The translations under genes and the position numbers were made by a program. Below, in pieces: positions 35,632 to 46,894 of a stretch of DNA of 50,066 nt. The stretch is from Pseudomonas syringae. GTDB lineage: Bacteria; Pseudomonadota; Gammaproteobacteria; Pseudomonadales; Pseudomonadaceae. Location: positions 1 through 50,066 of the forward strand of contig NZ_WKCB01000040.1 of assembly GCF_021606685.1 (NCBI RefSeq), written 5' to 3'. The notes beneath the pieces are model-generated. The model saw nothing but the letters and a program-made list of their open reading frames with translations. It did not search any database and was not told the DNA's origin. The first letter of the stretch is position 1, and the number at the start of each line of letters is the position of its first letter.

Positions 35632-36767
35632 AACGCTTCCTGTTTGTGACCGATCAAACTCAATACGGCGTCGGCCGCCTGGTTCGAGGCATCGCGACGC
35701 AGGGTACGATGAATCTCGTCAAAACCACGGGTCTGCTCTTCGCCGCCGTCGATCAAGGGTAGTAGGGTTTGCGCAAGGGCCTCGGGCGTTGCATCGTCCT
35801 GCAACAACTCCGGCACCAGCAGGCGTTGGGCCAGCAAGTTGGGCAAGGAAATATATGGGCTTTTGACCATGCGCTTGAGAATCCAGAACGTCAGCGGCGC
35901 CAGGCAATAGGCCACAACCATCGGGCGCTTGTACAGCAAGGCCTCAAGGGTGGCAGTGCCCGACGCGATCAACACCGCATCACAGGCCGCCAGGGCCAGG
36001 TGCGACTGACCATCGAGCAGGCTCAATGGCAGGTTGCGCCCTTCGAGCAAGGTTTCGATCTGCGCGCGACGCTGCGGGCTGGCGCAGGGCAACACGAAGC
36101 GAACGCCCGGCTTCAAGGCCAGGAGGCGCTCGGCAGCATCGAAAAACACACTGCCCAGGCGGCCGACTTCGCCGCCACGGCTGCCCGGCATCAACGCGAC
36201 GAGCGGGCCGTCGGGCAGGCCCAGTTCGGCACGCGCGGCCGCGCGGTCGGCCTGCAGGGGAATGGTGTCGGCCAGGGTATGCCCGACAAACCGCACCGGC
36301 ACACCCTTCTCTTCGTAGAACCTGGCCTCGAACGGCAGCAGGGTCAACATCAGGTCGCAGCCTTCACGGATTTTCAGCACGCGCTTTTGCCGCCACGCCC
36401 ACACGGACGGGCTGACGTAGTGCACGGTTTTGATCCCGGCCTGACGCAACTTGAGTTCGATGTTGAGGGTAAAATCCGGCGCGTCGATTCCGATAAAGAC
36501 GTCAGGCTTTTCTTCGATCAGAGTCTGAATCAGCAACTTGCGGCGAGCCAACAGCTCACGCAGTCGACCCAGCACCTCGACCAGCCCCATGACCGACAAG
36601 CGCTCCATGGGGAAGTACGACGTGAGGCCTTCAGCTTGCATCAGGGGGCCGCCCACGCCGATGAACTCTACCGCGGGATGCCGGGCCTTGAGGGCCCGCA
36701 TCAGGCCTGCGCCGAGAATATCGCCGGAAGCCTCCCCGGCCACCAGCGCGATACGCAGATTAGCCAT
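35628..36767 (-). CDS. lpxB: Lipid-A-disaccharide synthase
   Basis: 379-residue GT19 glycosyltransferase that joins UDP-diacylglucosamine and lipid X into the lipid A disaccharide at the inner membrane. Signatures are [12 protein letters not shown] at the N-terminus, IDAPDF, and [13 protein letters not shown]. It follows lpxA by two bases and overlaps rnhB by four. Confidence 0.97.
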   Translation of the reverse strand: MANLRIALVAGEASGDILGAGLMRALKARHPAVEFIGVGGPLMQAEGLTSYFPMERLSVMGLVEVLGRLRELLARRKLLIQTLIEEKPDVFIGIDAPDFTLNIELKLRQAGIKTVHYVSPSVWAWRQKRVLKIREGCDLMLTLLPFEARFYEEKGVPVRFVGHTLADTIPLQADRAAARAELGLPDGPLVALMPGSRGGEVGRLGSVFFDAAERLLALKPGVRFVLPCASPQRRAQIETLLEGRNLPLSLLDGQSHLALAACDAVLIASGTATLEALLYKRPMVVAYCLAPLTFWILKRMVKSPYISLPNLLAQRLLVPELLQDDATPEALAQTLLPLIDGGEEQTRGFDEIHRTLRRDASNQAADAVLSLIGHKQEAL

Positions 36768-36769
36768 GA

Positions 36770-37546
36770 TCAGCGCGTAATGCCGCGAGTCGACGCCTGG
36801 ATCGAGTCACGGAACACCGCGACTTCCGGGAACAACGCTGCCGGCTCGTCCAGCTGGGTCAATGCCTGGCTCACCGTCAGCCCTTGGCGGTACACCACCT
36901 TGTAGGCGCGACGCAGGGCCTGAATCGCCTCTTCACTGAAACCACGACGGCGCATGCCTTCGAGGTTCATGCTGCGTGCTTGCGCAGGGTTACCGAACAC
37001 CGTGACGAACGCCGGCACATCCTTGCCGATGGCGGTGCCCATGCCGGAAAAGCTGTGGGCGCCGATATGGCAGTACTGATGCACCAGGGTGAACCCGGAC
37101 AGAATGGCCCAGTCATCGACGTGCACATGGCCGGCCAACGCGGTGTTGTTGACCAGGATGCAGTGGTTGCCGATCACGCTGTCGTGGCCGATATGCGCGT
37201 AGGCCATGACCAGGTTGTGATCACCCAGGGTGGTTTCGGCGCGATCCTGCACGGTGCCACGGTGAATGGTCACGCCTTCACGGATGATGTTGTGATCACC
37301 GATTACCAGGCGTGTTTCTTCACCCTTGTACTTCATGTCCGGGGTGTCTTCGCCTACCGAGGAGAACTGGTAGATACGATTGTGTTTGCCAATGCGGGTC
37401 GGACCTTTGAGGATCACGTGTGGCCCGATGACAGTCCCCTCGCCGATTTCCACACCTGCGCCGATGATCGACCAAGGGCCAACCTCAACGTCGGCGGCCA
37501 GTACGGCCGACGGATCGATGATTGCGCGAGGGTCAATCAAACTCAT
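36770..37546 (-). CDS. lpxA: UDP-N-acetylglucosamine acyltransferase
   Basis: 258-residue left-handed beta-helix acyltransferase for the first lipid A step. Hexapeptide repeats run through the N-terminal two-thirds, and the active-site histidine is in [12 protein letters not shown]. Its start overlaps the fabZ stop by four bases. The conserved lpxD-fabZ-lpxA-lpxB order is complete. Confidence 0.97.
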
Positions 37547-37983
37547 AGTTTGCGTTCCGCGCAGATGATTTCAGCGGAGCACACCGGCTTGCCATCCACC
37601 GAGGCCTGGCATTCGAACTTCCAGATCTGGCGCTTGCAACTGATGAACTTGGCTTCCAGGATCAGTTGGTCACCCGGGGTGACGGGGTTGCGGAAACGCA
37701 ACTTGTCGGAACCCACGAAATAGTAAAGCGTGCCATCGGCAGGCTTGAGGTCGAGCATTTTGAAACCAAGGATACCGGCAGCCTGGGCCATCGCTTCGAT
37801 GATCAACACGCCCGGCATGATTGGATGCGCGGGAAAGTGACCGTTGAAGAACGGTTCGTTGATGCTGACATTCTTGTAGGCACGAATGCGCTTTTCCTCA
37901 ACATTGAGGTCCACTACACGGTCCACCAGCAGGAACGGGTAACGGTGAGGCAGGTATTCGCGAATCTCGTTGATGTCCATCAT
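37543..37983 (-). CDS. fabZ: 3-hydroxyacyl-ACP dehydratase FabZ
   Basis: 146-residue hot-dog dehydratase of fatty-acid elongation. The active-site His and Glu lie in [20 protein letters not shown]. Two ATG codons stand in tandem; the first (37983) gives the standard [17 protein letters not shown]. It competes with LpxA for 3-hydroxyacyl-ACP, which explains the conserved linkage to lpx genes. Confidence 0.96.
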
Positions 37984-38094
37984 TTCGGGGGGAAGCCTGT
38001 AATAAAGATTGGGGGCGGGCGGACTAAAAGCCCGCCCCGCTAGCAAATCAAGGAGGCAGTCTAGCGGCTGTGCACACTTGATATGGAAATGGTA

Positions 38095-39150
38095 TCAGCC
38101 TTCTGATGAAGCATTACCGCCAGGGGTCACGTCTCCAACACGCTTTTCCAGCTGTTTGAGGCGTCGAGCCATGTCGTCAAGCTGCCTCAACCGTGCTGCA
38201 CTCTTGCGCCACTCAGCTGCGGGCTGCATGGCGGTACCGGACGAATAGGCACCCGGCTCGGTAATCGAGTGGGTCACCATGGTCATGCCGGTGATGAAAA
38301 CGTTGTCGCAAATTTCGATATGCCCCACCAGCCCAACGCCACCGGCGAGCATGCAATGCTTGCCGATCTTGGTGCTGCCGGAGATCCCCACGCAGGCCGC
38401 CATGGCGGTGTGATCGCCAATCTGTACGTTGTGGGCGATCTGGATCTGGTTATCGAGCTTCACGCCGTTACCAATCACGGTATCGGCCAAGGCCCCGCGA
38501 TCGACTGCCGTGTTGACACCGATTTCCACGTCGTCGCCGATCAATACGCCGCCGACCTGGGCAATCTTGTTCCAGATGCCTTTCGCGTTGGCAAAGCCGA
38601 AGCCTTCGCCCCCGATCACGGCGCCGGACTGAATAACCACCCGCTCACCGATACGCACATCGTGGTACAGGGTCACTCGGGGGGCCAGCCAGCCATTGGC
38701 ACCGATTTCGCAACGTGCGCCGATAAAGCAATGCGCACCGACCGTTACGCCGGCTGCAATGCGCGCACCGCTCTCGATCACCGCAAAGGCACCGATGCTG
38801 GCCGCAGGGTCAACCTGGGCATCCTCAGCGATGACCGCTGACGGATGAATACCAGCAGTTGCCTTGGGTTTCGGATCGAACAGGTGCGACACCCGCGCGT
38901 ACGCCAGGTACGGATCGGCCACCACCAGCGCATCCCCGGCAAACCCTTCGGCGTCAGCCGCTTTCAGCAATACGGCTGCAGCCTGGCTGTCGACGAGGTA
39001 TTTACGGTATTGGGGGTTTGCGAGGAAGCTCAACTGAGCTGGGCCAGCCTCTTGCAAAGTGGCTAGCCCAGTAATTTCCTTCTCCGGGGAGCCACGCAAG
39101 GTGGCCCCCAGGAACTCGGCCAACTCGCCGAGCTTGATAGTCGCGGTCAT
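38095..39150 (-). CDS. lpxD: UDP-3-O-(3-hydroxyacyl)glucosamine N-acyltransferase
   Basis: 351-residue lipid A acyltransferase. An N-terminal uridine-binding domain (about 1-100) precedes a left-handed beta-helix of hexapeptide repeats. The catalytic histidine region is [18 protein letters not shown]-terminal helix follows. It lies three bases after skp, and the fabZ start is 112 bases away. Confidence 0.97.
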   Translation of the reverse strand: MTATIKLGELAEFLGATLRGSPEKEITGLATLQEAGPAQLSFLANPQYRKYLVDSQAAAVLLKAADAEGFAGDALVVADPYLAYARVSHLFDPKPKATAGIHPSAVIAEDAQVDPAASIGAFAVIESGARIAAGVTVGAHCFIGARCEIGANGWLAPRVTLYHDVRIGERVVIQSGAVIGGEGFGFANAKGIWNKIAQVGGVLIGDDVEIGVNTAVDRGALADTVIGNGVKLDNQIQIAHNVQIGDHTAMAACVGISGSTKIGKHCMLAGGVGLVGHIEICDNVFITGMTMVTHSITEPGAYSSGTAMQPAAEWRKSAARLRQLDDMARRLKQLEKRVGDVTPGGNASSEG

Positions 39151-39153
39151 GGC

Positions 39154-39657
39154 TTACTTCAGCTGGTTCATGCGCTCGATCACCTGACGGGTGATGTCGT
39201 ATTGAGGCTTGACGTCGATTACCGCGCCACGCTCGAACACCAAGTCAAAGGCACCTTTCTTGATGACTTCTTCCACAGCGCTGTCGAGTTTCGGTTTGAG
39301 CTGTTTCAGCATTTCGCGGTCGGCAACGGCCTTGGCTTCGTTCAGCTCCTTGGACTGGAACTGGTAGTCACGGGCCTTTTGCTTGAATTCAAGCTCCAGA
39401 CGCTCACGCTCGCCTTGCTGCATCTTGTCACCACCGGCTACCAGACGATCCTGGATGCCCTTGGCGCTGCTTTCCAGCGTTTTGAGCTTGGTCAGTTGCG
39501 GACCAAATTTTTTCTCGGCATCGACGGCGTACTTCTTGGCCGCGTCGGATTCCAGCAACGCCATCTGATAGTTCAGAACGGCAATTTTCATTTCGGCGAA
39601 GGCCGGGGTGGCTACCAGCACAGTGGCCAGCAGAACCAATTGAGTCAACTTACGCAC
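39154..39657 (-). CDS. skp: Periplasmic chaperone Skp/OmpH
   Basis: 167-residue chaperone for outer-membrane proteins. A signal peptide ends near AFA at residue 21. The mature protein is mainly charged coiled-coil (tentacle) helices with a small beta body. It sits between bamA and lpxD, as in other gammaproteobacteria, and hands substrates toward the BAM complex. Confidence 0.94.
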   Translation of the reverse strand: MRKLTQLVLLATVLVATPAFAEMKIAVLNYQMALLESDAAKKYAVDAEKKFGPQLTKLKTLESSAKGIQDRLVAGGDKMQQGERERLELEFKQKARDYQFQSKELNEAKAVADREMLKQLKPKLDSAVEEVIKKGAFDLVFERGAVIDVKPQYDITRQVIERMNQLK

Positions 39658-39702
39658 GATGTACTCCTACAGAATCCGTTGTCGTTATCTTGGGTCAGAC
39701 GC

Positions 39703-42090
39703 TTAGAACGTCTGGCCGAGGGAGAATTGGAAAATCTGGGTTTCAGCGTTATCCGGTTTCTTGATCGGCATGGCCAGAGCAAAGCTCAATGGGCCAAGCG
39801 CAGTCACCCAGGTCACACCCACACCCACGGAGCTTGCCAGGTTGCTCAGGCTCACGTCGTTGCACTGGGTGTTGGACTTCAAGCCGCTCGGGTTGGTGAT
39901 CTGATCGCACTTGGAATCAAACACGTTACCCACGTCCCAGAATACCGACGTACGCAGCGAACGCTGGTCCTTGACGAATGGCAGCGGGAACAGAATCTCC
40001 GCACCACCCTGGATCAACACGTTACCACCGAATGGCAGCGGGTCGTTGTCGGAGTCCGCAACGGTACCTACGTTACCCGTTTGACGAACACCACGGCTCG
40101 GCGTACCACGCGGGCCCAGGGTGCTGTCTTTGAAACCACGTACGGAGTTGAAGCCACCCGCATAGTAGTTCTCATAGAACGGCAGACCGTCGGTGGAACC
40201 ATAACCATCGCCATAGCCCAGTTCAGTGTGCAGGCGCATGGTGTAGTTGTCGCTCAACGGCGTGAACAACTGGCCGCGATAATCGAGTTTGAAGAACGAC
40301 AGGTCGCTGCCTGGCGTGGTGGTTTCCAGGGTCAGGCTCTGAGAGTGACCACGGGTTGCCAGTACACCTTTGTTCAGGGTCGACTCAGACCAGCCGGCAG
40401 ACGCTTTGAAGTTCAGGAACTTGTCACCTTCACGGCGGGTAAAGTCGAAGATCTCGTCCACGGTGTACACACCGGTCTTGATCTCATCCTGCTGTGCGGT
40501 CAGGCCGAACGTCAGACGCGATGTCTCGCTGATCGGGTAACCGATGTTGACACCGGCGCCGAGGCTGTCGATCGCATAGCTTGCAACGTCAACGTCGAGG
40601 TCTTTGTAGTCGGTGGTGCGGTAGAAGGCGTTGTAGCCCAGGCTCACACCGTCTGCAGTCCAGTAGGGGTCGGTATAACCGAAGTTATATCGGCTCTGGT
40701 ATTCGCTTCGGGTCAGGCCGATGGAGACACGGTTACCGGTACCGAGGAAGTTGTTCTGGGTGATCGAACCACCGAGGATCAGACCGGCGCTCTGCGCGAA
40801 ACCGACGCTGGCGGTGATGGAACCCGATGCTTGCTCCTCCACGGCGTAGTTCACGTCAACCTGGTCATCCACACCCGGTACGGCCGGGGTTTCGACGTTC
40901 ACTTCCTTGAAGAAGCCCAGGCGCTCAAGACGGGTCTTGGACTGGTCGATCAGGTAAGTCGACGCCCAGCCACCTTCCATCTGACGCATTTCACGACGCA
41001 GCACTTCGTCCGCAGACTTGGTGTTGCCACGGAAGTTGATGCGGTTCACATAGGCACGCTTGCCCGGGTCGACGACGAACGTGATGTCCACGGTGTGGTC
41101 ATCATCGTGCGGGGTCGGTACGCCGTTGACGTTGGCGAAGGTGTAGCCCTCGTTACCCAGACGGCGGGTGATCAGCTCGGACGTGGTGGTCATCAGCTTG
41201 CGCGAGAACACTTGGTCTTTCTGCACCAGCAGCAGCGCTTTGACCTGGTCTTCAGGCACTTTCAAGTCGCCGCTCAGCTTGACGTCGCGAACCTTGTACT
41301 TCTCGCCTTCGTTGACGTTGACCGTGATGTAGACGTGCTTCTTGTCCGGAGTGATGGACACCTGGGTCGAAGCGATATCCATGTTGATATAGCCACGGTC
41401 CAGGTAGTAGGAACGCAGGCGCTCCAGGTCACCGGAGAGTTTTTCACGGGCGTACTTGTCATCGTTCTTGAAGAACGACAGCCAGTTGGTGGTCTTGAGT
41501 TCGAACAGGTCGATCAGGTCTTCATCAGCGAACTTGGTATTGCCCACCACGTTGATGTGCTGAATCGCCGCAACGGTACCTTCGTTGATGTTGACCTTGA
41601 GGCCGACACGGTTACGAGGTTGCGGGACCACTTCGGTTTCCACGGTCGCGGAGTAGCGGCCCTGGGCAACGTATTGGCGTTGCAGTTCGTTACGCACACC
41701 TTCAAGGGTGGCGCGCTGGAAGATCTCGCCTTCGGCCAGGCCGGATTGCTTCAAGCCTTTCATCAAGTCTTCAGTCGAGATCGCCTTGTTACCTTCGATC
41801 TCGATACTGGCGACGGACGGTCGCTCGACGACAGTGATGACCAGGACGTTGCCTTCGCGACCCAGTTGGATGTCTTGAAAGAAACCGGTTTTGAACAGCG
41901 CACGAGTGGATTCCACCAGGCGACGGTCATCAGCCTGTTCCCCAACGTTCAACGGCAAGGCACCAAAGACGCTACCCGCGGAAACCCGCTGGAGGCCGTT
42001 GACGCGAATATCGGAGATGGTGAAGGACTCGGCGTGAACTTCGGCGATCATCAATACGGTGAGAACCGCAGTTAGCAGCAGACGTTTCAT
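39703..42090 (-). CDS. bamA: Outer membrane protein assembly factor BamA
   Basis: 795-residue Omp85 protein that inserts outer-membrane beta-barrels. A signal peptide ends at VHA (residue 20), five POTRA domains follow to about residue 420, then a 16-strand barrel ending in the C-terminal Phe of FSLGQTF. The lid-lock VRGF motif lies in FNSVRGF. The ATG at 42090 was chosen so that the signal peptide begins MKRLLLTAV. A hairpin with a T-rich tail lies just upstream. Confidence 0.97.
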   Translation of the reverse strand: MKRLLLTAVLTVLMIAEVHAESFTISDIRVNGLQRVSAGSVFGALPLNVGEQADDRRLVESTRALFKTGFFQDIQLGREGNVLVITVVERPSVASIEIEGNKAISTEDLMKGLKQSGLAEGEIFQRATLEGVRNELQRQYVAQGRYSATVETEVVPQPRNRVGLKVNINEGTVAAIQHINVVGNTKFADEDLIDLFELKTTNWLSFFKNDDKYAREKLSGDLERLRSYYLDRGYINMDIASTQVSITPDKKHVYITVNVNEGEKYKVRDVKLSGDLKVPEDQVKALLLVQKDQVFSRKLMTTTSELITRRLGNEGYTFANVNGVPTPHDDDHTVDITFVVDPGKRAYVNRINFRGNTKSADEVLRREMRQMEGGWASTYLIDQSKTRLERLGFFKEVNVETPAVPGVDDQVDVNYAVEEQASGSITASVGFAQSAGLILGGSITQNNFLGTGNRVSIGLTRSEYQSRYNFGYTDPYWTADGVSLGYNAFYRTTDYKDLDVDVASYAIDSLGAGVNIGYPISETSRLTFGLTAQQDEIKTGVYTVDEIFDFTRREGDKFLNFKASAGWSESTLNKGVLATRGHSQSLTLETTTPGSDLSFFKLDYRGQLFTPLSDNYTMRLHTELGYGDGYGSTDGLPFYENYYAGGFNSVRGFKDSTLGPRGTPSRGVRQTGNVGTVADSDNDPLPFGGNVLIQGGAEILFPLPFVKDQRSLRTSVFWDVGNVFDSKCDQITNPSGLKSNTQCNDVSLSNLASSVGVGVTWVTALGPLSFALAMPIKKPDNAETQIFQFSLGQTF

Positions 42091-42125
42091 GAAGTCCTTT
42101 CTTATTCCAACTGGCAATAAACAAA

Positions 42126-42144
42126 CTGCCGCAAAATGCGGCAG
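42126..42144 (-). terminator. Terminator/attenuator hairpin between rseP and bamA
   Basis: CTGCCGCA and TGCGGCAG form an 8-bp stem with a 3-base loop. On the minus strand TTTGTTTATT follows. It would partly end transcription from rseP or separate a bamA promoter. It lies 36 bases upstream of the bamA start. Confidence 0.7.
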
Positions 42145-42164
42145 ATTCGCAATTCAGCGAAGCG

Positions 42165-43517
42165 TTACAGTCGACCCAGATCGTTGACAAGGGCTAACAA
42201 CATCACCCCGACCACCAAACTGATACCGATCTGTATCCCCCAACCCTGCACCCGATCCGACAAGGGGCGACCACGCACCCACTCGACCAGATAAAACAAC
42301 AGATGCCCCCCATCCAATACGGGGATGGGCAGCAAATTCAGAACACCCAGGCTAATACTCAGATAAGCCAGGAAATTCAGGAAATCCGCGACACCCGACT
42401 GGGCAGAAGCGCCCGCCACTTTAGCAATGGTTATCGGTCCACTCAAGTTTTTTACCGAGAGCTCGCCGAACAACATTTTCTTGAGCGATTCGAGGGTCAG
42501 CACGCTCATGGTCCAAGTACGTTTTGCACCCTCGCCAATCGCTGCCAACGGCCCGAAGCTGACCTCGCGCACCATCGAAGGTGGCCACTCGGGACTCTTG
42601 ACGCCGGCACCCAGGTAACCCCCGGCCGCCTTGGCTTCCCCACGAACGGACAGGGTCACCGGGACGTCGATTTGAGCACCCTCGCGCTCAACTTTCAGCA
42701 CAATTTTGGTATCAGGACGTACACGTACCAGGTCGACCACTTGCTGCCAGTCAACCAACGCCTGACCATCGAGAGCCAGCAGACGGTCGCCGGTTTTCAG
42801 ACCTGCGGCCTGCGCCGGCCCTTTCGGGTCCAGCTCGGCAAGTACCGGTGGCAGCGAAGGACGCCACGGACGAATGCCCAGGGATTTAATCGGGTCAGGC
42901 TCGTCAGCGCCCTTCAACCAATGGTCGAGGGCCAACTCACGCGGGGTTTCGGCGCTGGAGTCCTGCTCACGCACGACTACATTGACGGTACCGCTCTCGC
43001 CTAGGCGACGAACCAACTGCAAGTTGACCGCGCCCCAGCCGGTGGTGGGCTCGCCATCAATAGAAACAATTTCCTGCCCAGCAACCAGACCGGCCTTGGC
43101 CGCGATACTGTCGGCTTCGACCGCGCCGATAACCGGGCGCACCTGCTGGCTGCCCAACATGGCCAGGACCCAGAAAAACACCATCGCCAGCAGGAAGTTG
43201 GCGATCGGGCCGGCGGCAACGATCGCGATACGCTGACGAACGGTCTTGCGGTTGAACGACTGGTCCAACTGATCAGCCGGGACCTCGCCTTCGCGTTCGT
43301 CGAGCATCTTGACGTAGCCACCCAGCGGGATGGCCGCGATCACGAACTCGGTGCCGCGGCGGTCGTGCCAGCGCAACAGCGGCATGCCGAAACCGACGGA
43401 AAAGCGCAGTACCTTGACGCCGCAACGACGCGCGACCCAGAAGTGGCCGAATTCGTGGAAGGTAACCAGTACACCCAGAGCAACCAGGGTGCCGACAATC
43501 ATGTAAAGCGCACTCAT
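42165..43517 (-). CDS. rseP: Site-2 protease RseP
   Basis: 450-residue intramembrane zinc protease that cleaves anti-sigma factor RseA/MucA to release sigma-E/AlgU. The HEFGH zinc motif is in the first helix. Two PDZ domains occupy the periplasmic region. The second active-site motif is LLPIPVLDGGHL near the C-terminus. It precedes bamA, one of the envelope functions that sigma-E monitors. Confidence 0.97.
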   Translation of the reverse strand: MSALYMIVGTLVALGVLVTFHEFGHFWVARRCGVKVLRFSVGFGMPLLRWHDRRGTEFVIAAIPLGGYVKMLDEREGEVPADQLDQSFNRKTVRQRIAIVAAGPIANFLLAMVFFWVLAMLGSQQVRPVIGAVEADSIAAKAGLVAGQEIVSIDGEPTTGWGAVNLQLVRRLGESGTVNVVVREQDSSAETPRELALDHWLKGADEPDPIKSLGIRPWRPSLPPVLAELDPKGPAQAAGLKTGDRLLALDGQALVDWQQVVDLVRVRPDTKIVLKVEREGAQIDVPVTLSVRGEAKAAGGYLGAGVKSPEWPPSMVREVSFGPLAAIGEGAKRTWTMSVLTLESLKKMLFGELSVKNLSGPITIAKVAGASAQSGVADFLNFLAYLSISLGVLNLLPIPVLDGGHLLFYLVEWVRGRPLSDRVQGWGIQIGISLVVGVMLLALVNDLGRL

Positions 43518-43570
43518 CTAATTTCTCCGCATTCCAATCCAGTGCCTCAAGGCTCAAACACGCCCACAGA

Positions 43571-44761
43571 CTAACGCGCGTTGCGGCTCAGCCATTGCTC
43601 GGCCAGGGCCCGGGCTTTCGTATCAGCCTCGAATACCGCCCCCAGATCATTTACCGCCACCACAGGCTCAAGCGCCAGAACGTCCTCGATGATACTCGCG
43701 ATCTGCGGAAAGCGGATGCGCTGTTCGAGAAACGCCGCCACAGCCACTTCATTGGCCGCATTGAGCATCGCCGGCGCACTATTACCCGCCTCCGCCGCTT
43801 GCCGTGCCAGACGCAGGCAGGGAAAACGCTGCTCGTCCGGCGCCTCGAAGTCCAGCCGCGCGATAGCGAACAGGTCCAGTGGCGCCACACCCGAATCAAT
43901 ACGCTCCGGCCAAGCCAGGGCATTGGCGATGGGCGTACGCATATCGGGGTTACCCAACTGCGCCAATACCGAGCCGTCCACGTAGTCGACCAGGGAATGG
44001 ATCACACTTTGCGGATGAATCACGACCTCAACCTGATCCGGCCGGGCATCGAACAGCCAGCACGCCTCGATCAACTCCAGGCCTTTGTTCATCATGCTTG
44101 CCGAATCGACGGAAATCTTGCGCCCCATGGACCAGTTGGGGTGCGCGCAGGCTTGGTCAGGCGACACATGCTCCAACTCAGCCAGCGGAGTTTGCCGGAA
44201 CGGGCCGCCGGATGCCGTCAGAAGAATCCGGCGTACACCCACCTGGCTCAGCCCACGGGCGAAATCACCGGGCATGCACTGGAAGATCGCATTGTGCTCG
44301 CTGTCGAGAGGCAGCAGTACCGCGCCACTTTTGCGCACGGCCTGCATAAAGAGTGCGCCGGACATCACCAGCGCTTCTTTATTGGCCAGCAGGATCTTCT
44401 TGCCAGCGTCGACGGCGGCCAAGGTCGGGCGCAGGCCGGCAGCGCCGACAATGGCAGCAACCACGGTGTCCACCTCGGCATCGGCCGACACCTGGCACAA
44501 GCCCTCCTCCCCTACCAGCACTTGAGTGGCCAGCCCGGCAGCCCGCAGGTCTTGCTGCAGGCCCCGCGCGGCGTCAGCCTCTGGCACTACGGCAAAACGC
44601 GGCGTGTGGCGAACACACAAGGCCAGCAACTCGCTCAAGCGGGTAAAACCGGTCAAGGCAAACACCTGATAGCGGTCCGGATGACGGGCGATTACATCCA
44701 GGGTGCTCAACCCTACCGAGCCGGTTGCCCCCAGCACGGTCACTTGTTGCAGGCGGCTCAC
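43571..44761 (-). CDS. dxr: 1-deoxy-D-xylulose 5-phosphate reductoisomerase
   Basis: 396-residue second enzyme of the MEP isoprenoid pathway, NADPH-dependent. The nucleotide fold begins [17 protein letters not shown]. The metal and substrate region is [11 protein letters not shown] and LTASGGPFR. Its start overlaps the cdsA stop by four bases. With ispD and ispF, this is the third MEP gene in the window. Confidence 0.97.
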   Translation of the reverse strand: MSRLQQVTVLGATGSVGLSTLDVIARHPDRYQVFALTGFTRLSELLALCVRHTPRFAVVPEADAARGLQQDLRAAGLATQVLVGEEGLCQVSADAEVDTVVAAIVGAAGLRPTLAAVDAGKKILLANKEALVMSGALFMQAVRKSGAVLLPLDSEHNAIFQCMPGDFARGLSQVGVRRILLTASGGPFRQTPLAELEHVSPDQACAHPNWSMGRKISVDSASMMNKGLELIEACWLFDARPDQVEVVIHPQSVIHSLVDYVDGSVLAQLGNPDMRTPIANALAWPERIDSGVAPLDLFAIARLDFEAPDEQRFPCLRLARQAAEAGNSAPAMLNAANEVAVAAFLEQRIRFPQIASIIEDVLALEPVVAVNDLGAVFEADTKARALAEQWLSRNAR

Positions 44762-45564
44762 GAAGCGGTCATCCAGAGCAGGACGGCGAAAATCGGGATT
44801 GCCGCCGTCAGACTGTCAATGCGGTCCAGCACGCCGCCATGCCCCGGCAGCAGGTTACTGCTGTCCTTGATCCCGGCCTGGCGCTTGAACATGCTTTCGG
44901 TGAGGTCACCCACCACCGAGATGAAGACGACGACTGCCGTGGCCAACAGCGCCAGGAAGATCTCCTTCACCGACCAGTGACGCACCATACCCACCACCAA
45001 CGTGATCAGCAGCGTCAACGCGAGGCCGCCGTATACGCCTTCCCAACTCTTGCCTGGGCTGACCGCCGGGGCCAGCTTGCGCTTGCCGAACGCGCGGCCG
45101 GAGAAGTAGGCACCGATATCGGCGCCCCAGACCAGCACCATCACCGCCAGGATCAGCCAGTTACCCATCGGGTAACGCTTGATATCCACCAGCCCTTGCC
45201 AGGCCGGCAGCAGGATCAACAAACCAATCACCAGCTTGCAGGCCACACTGGACCAATGCGCGCTGGTTTTCGGGTACGTCAGCACCAGGAATGTCGCCAG
45301 CGCCCACCACAATACCGCCGCGCCCAACACCCAGGGCGCAACGTCCGGCAGGATGTACATCAGGAACAGCAGCAGCGCCACGACAGCGGCATACGCCACA
45401 CGCGGCAATTGAGCATTGAAGCCCGCCAAGCGTGCCCATTCCCAGGCGCCCAGGCTCACGACCAAGCCAATAAACAGCGCAAAGCCGGAACCCTCGAGCA
45501 GGAAAAACCCACCCAAGGCGATCGGCAACAGGATCAGTGCTGTGATGATTCGTTGTTTAAGCAT
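44758..45564 (-). CDS. cdsA: Phosphatidate cytidylyltransferase
   Basis: 268-residue integral membrane enzyme that makes CDP-diacylglycerol from CTP and phosphatidate. It has about eight hydrophobic helices and the C-terminal family signature [14 protein letters not shown]. Its start shares a base with the uppS stop (TAATG). Confidence 0.96.
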   Translation of the reverse strand: MLKQRIITALILLPIALGGFFLLEGSGFALFIGLVVSLGAWEWARLAGFNAQLPRVAYAAVVALLLFLMYILPDVAPWVLGAAVLWWALATFLVLTYPKTSAHWSSVACKLVIGLLILLPAWQGLVDIKRYPMGNWLILAVMVLVWGADIGAYFSGRAFGKRKLAPAVSPGKSWEGVYGGLALTLLITLVVGMVRHWSVKEIFLALLATAVVVFISVVGDLTESMFKRQAGIKDSSNLLPGHGGVLDRIDSLTAAIPIFAVLLWMTAS

Positions 45565-46319
45565 TAAACCCGGGCTCCAGCTTCGATCTGCTCGCTCGTT
45601 TTACCGAAGCGACGCTGACGGGAAGCGAAATCGGCCAGCGCAGTGCGCATGGCATCGTGTTTGAAGTCCGGCCAGAACAGGTCGGAGAAGTACAACTCGG
45701 TATAGGCCAACTGCCACAGCAGGAAGTTGCTGATGCGGTGCTCGCCACCGGTACGGATGCACAAGTCCGGCAACGGCAGGTCGCCAGTAACCAGGCAGGT
45801 TTGCAACAGTTCGGGCGTGATGTCGTCCGGGCGCAGATGGCCGGCCTGCACTTCGCGGGCAAGCCGCTGTGCAGCCTGGGCAATATCCCACTGGCCGCCG
45901 TAATTGGCTGCAATCTGCAACACAAAACGATCGCTGCCCGCGGTGATGGCCTCGGCCTCGCGCATGGCCGCTTGCAGCTCCGGATGGAACCGCGAGCGAT
46001 CACCGATGATACGCAGGCTGATATTGTTGTCATTGAGGCGCTTGGCCTCACGACGCAGGGCCTTGAAGAACAGGTCCATCAAGGCACTGACCTCTTCGGC
46101 CGGGCGCTGCCAGTTCTCACTGGAGAAGGCAAACAGGGTCAGCACCTCAACCTTGGCTTCGGCGCACACCTCAATCACCGCCCGTACCGCATCGACACCC
46201 GCCTTATGCCCGGCAACACCCGGCATAAAGCGTTTCTTCGCCCAGCGATTATTCCCATCCATGATGATCGCGACATGGCGCGGCACCACAGAGGGCACAG
46301 TCTGCTTGGTCTTTTCCAT
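45564..46319 (-). CDS. uppS: Undecaprenyl diphosphate synthase
   Basis: 251-residue cis-prenyltransferase that builds the C55 carrier lipid for peptidoglycan and O-antigen. The catalytic-loop Asp lies in IIMDGNNRWAKKR. The C-terminal RTGGEHRISNFLLWQLAYTELYF block is conserved. It is followed by cdsA with coupling and preceded by frr by 17 bases. Confidence 0.97.
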   Translation of the reverse strand: MEKTKQTVPSVVPRHVAIIMDGNNRWAKKRFMPGVAGHKAGVDAVRAVIEVCAEAKVEVLTLFAFSSENWQRPAEEVSALMDLFFKALRREAKRLNDNNISLRIIGDRSRFHPELQAAMREAEAITAGSDRFVLQIAANYGGQWDIAQAAQRLAREVQAGHLRPDDITPELLQTCLVTGDLPLPDLCIRTGGEHRISNFLLWQLAYTELYFSDLFWPDFKHDAMRTALADFASRQRRFGKTSEQIEAGARV

Positions 46320-46336
46320 GAAGGCGTCCTGACCCC

Positions 46337-46894
46337 TTATACGGCCATCAGGTCCTTTTCTTTTTCTTCGGTAGCCTTGGTGATCTGGGCCTCGGCATCT
46401 TTGGTCAGCTTATCGATATCAGCGACGGCACGACGCTCTTCGTCTTCGCTGATTTCCTTGTCCTTGACCAGTTTCTTGAGGTCACCCAAGGCATCACGAC
46501 GGATGTTACGCACGGCAACGCGCGCATCTTCAGCCGCGCTGCGCGCCTGCTTGGTGAAGCCCTTGCGGGTTTCTTCAGTCAGGGCCGGCATGGAGATCAG
46601 CAGCAGCTCACCCAGGTTGGTGGGGTTGAGGTTCAGGCCGGCGCTCTGGATGGCTTTGTCGACGGCGGCGAGCATGTTGCGCTCGAAGGCCACGACTTGC
46701 AGGGTGCGCGAGTCTTTCACGGTGACGTTGGCCACGCCGCTCAGCGGGGTGTCGGCGCCGTAGTAAGGCACCATCACGCTACCCAGGATGCTCGGGTGCG
46801 CTTTACCGGTACGAATCTGGCCGAATGCGTGGCTCAGAGACTCCAGGGATTTTTGCATACGCGCTTGGGCGTCTTTCTTGATTTCGTTGATCAT
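46337..46894 (-). CDS. frr: Ribosome recycling factor
   Basis: 185-residue tRNA-shaped factor that, with EF-G, splits post-termination ribosomes. The typical opening [18 protein letters not shown] and the RTGKAHPS loop are present. Its start overlaps the pyrH stop by four bases. Confidence 0.98.
   Translation of the reverse strand: MINEIKKDAQARMQKSLESLSHAFGQIRTGKAHPSILGSVMVPYYGADTPLSGVANVTVKDSRTLQVVAFERNMLAAVDKAIQSAGLNLNPTNLGELLLISMPALTEETRKGFTKQARSAAEDARVAVRNIRRDALGDLKKLVKDKEISEDEERRAVADIDKLTKDAEAQITKATEEKEKDLMAV

Noticed and set aside
39202..42075. 957-codon plus-strand ORF opposite skp and bamA
   Set aside because: Antisense shadow of bamA/skp, with no domains and an unusual Val/Gln/His-rich composition.
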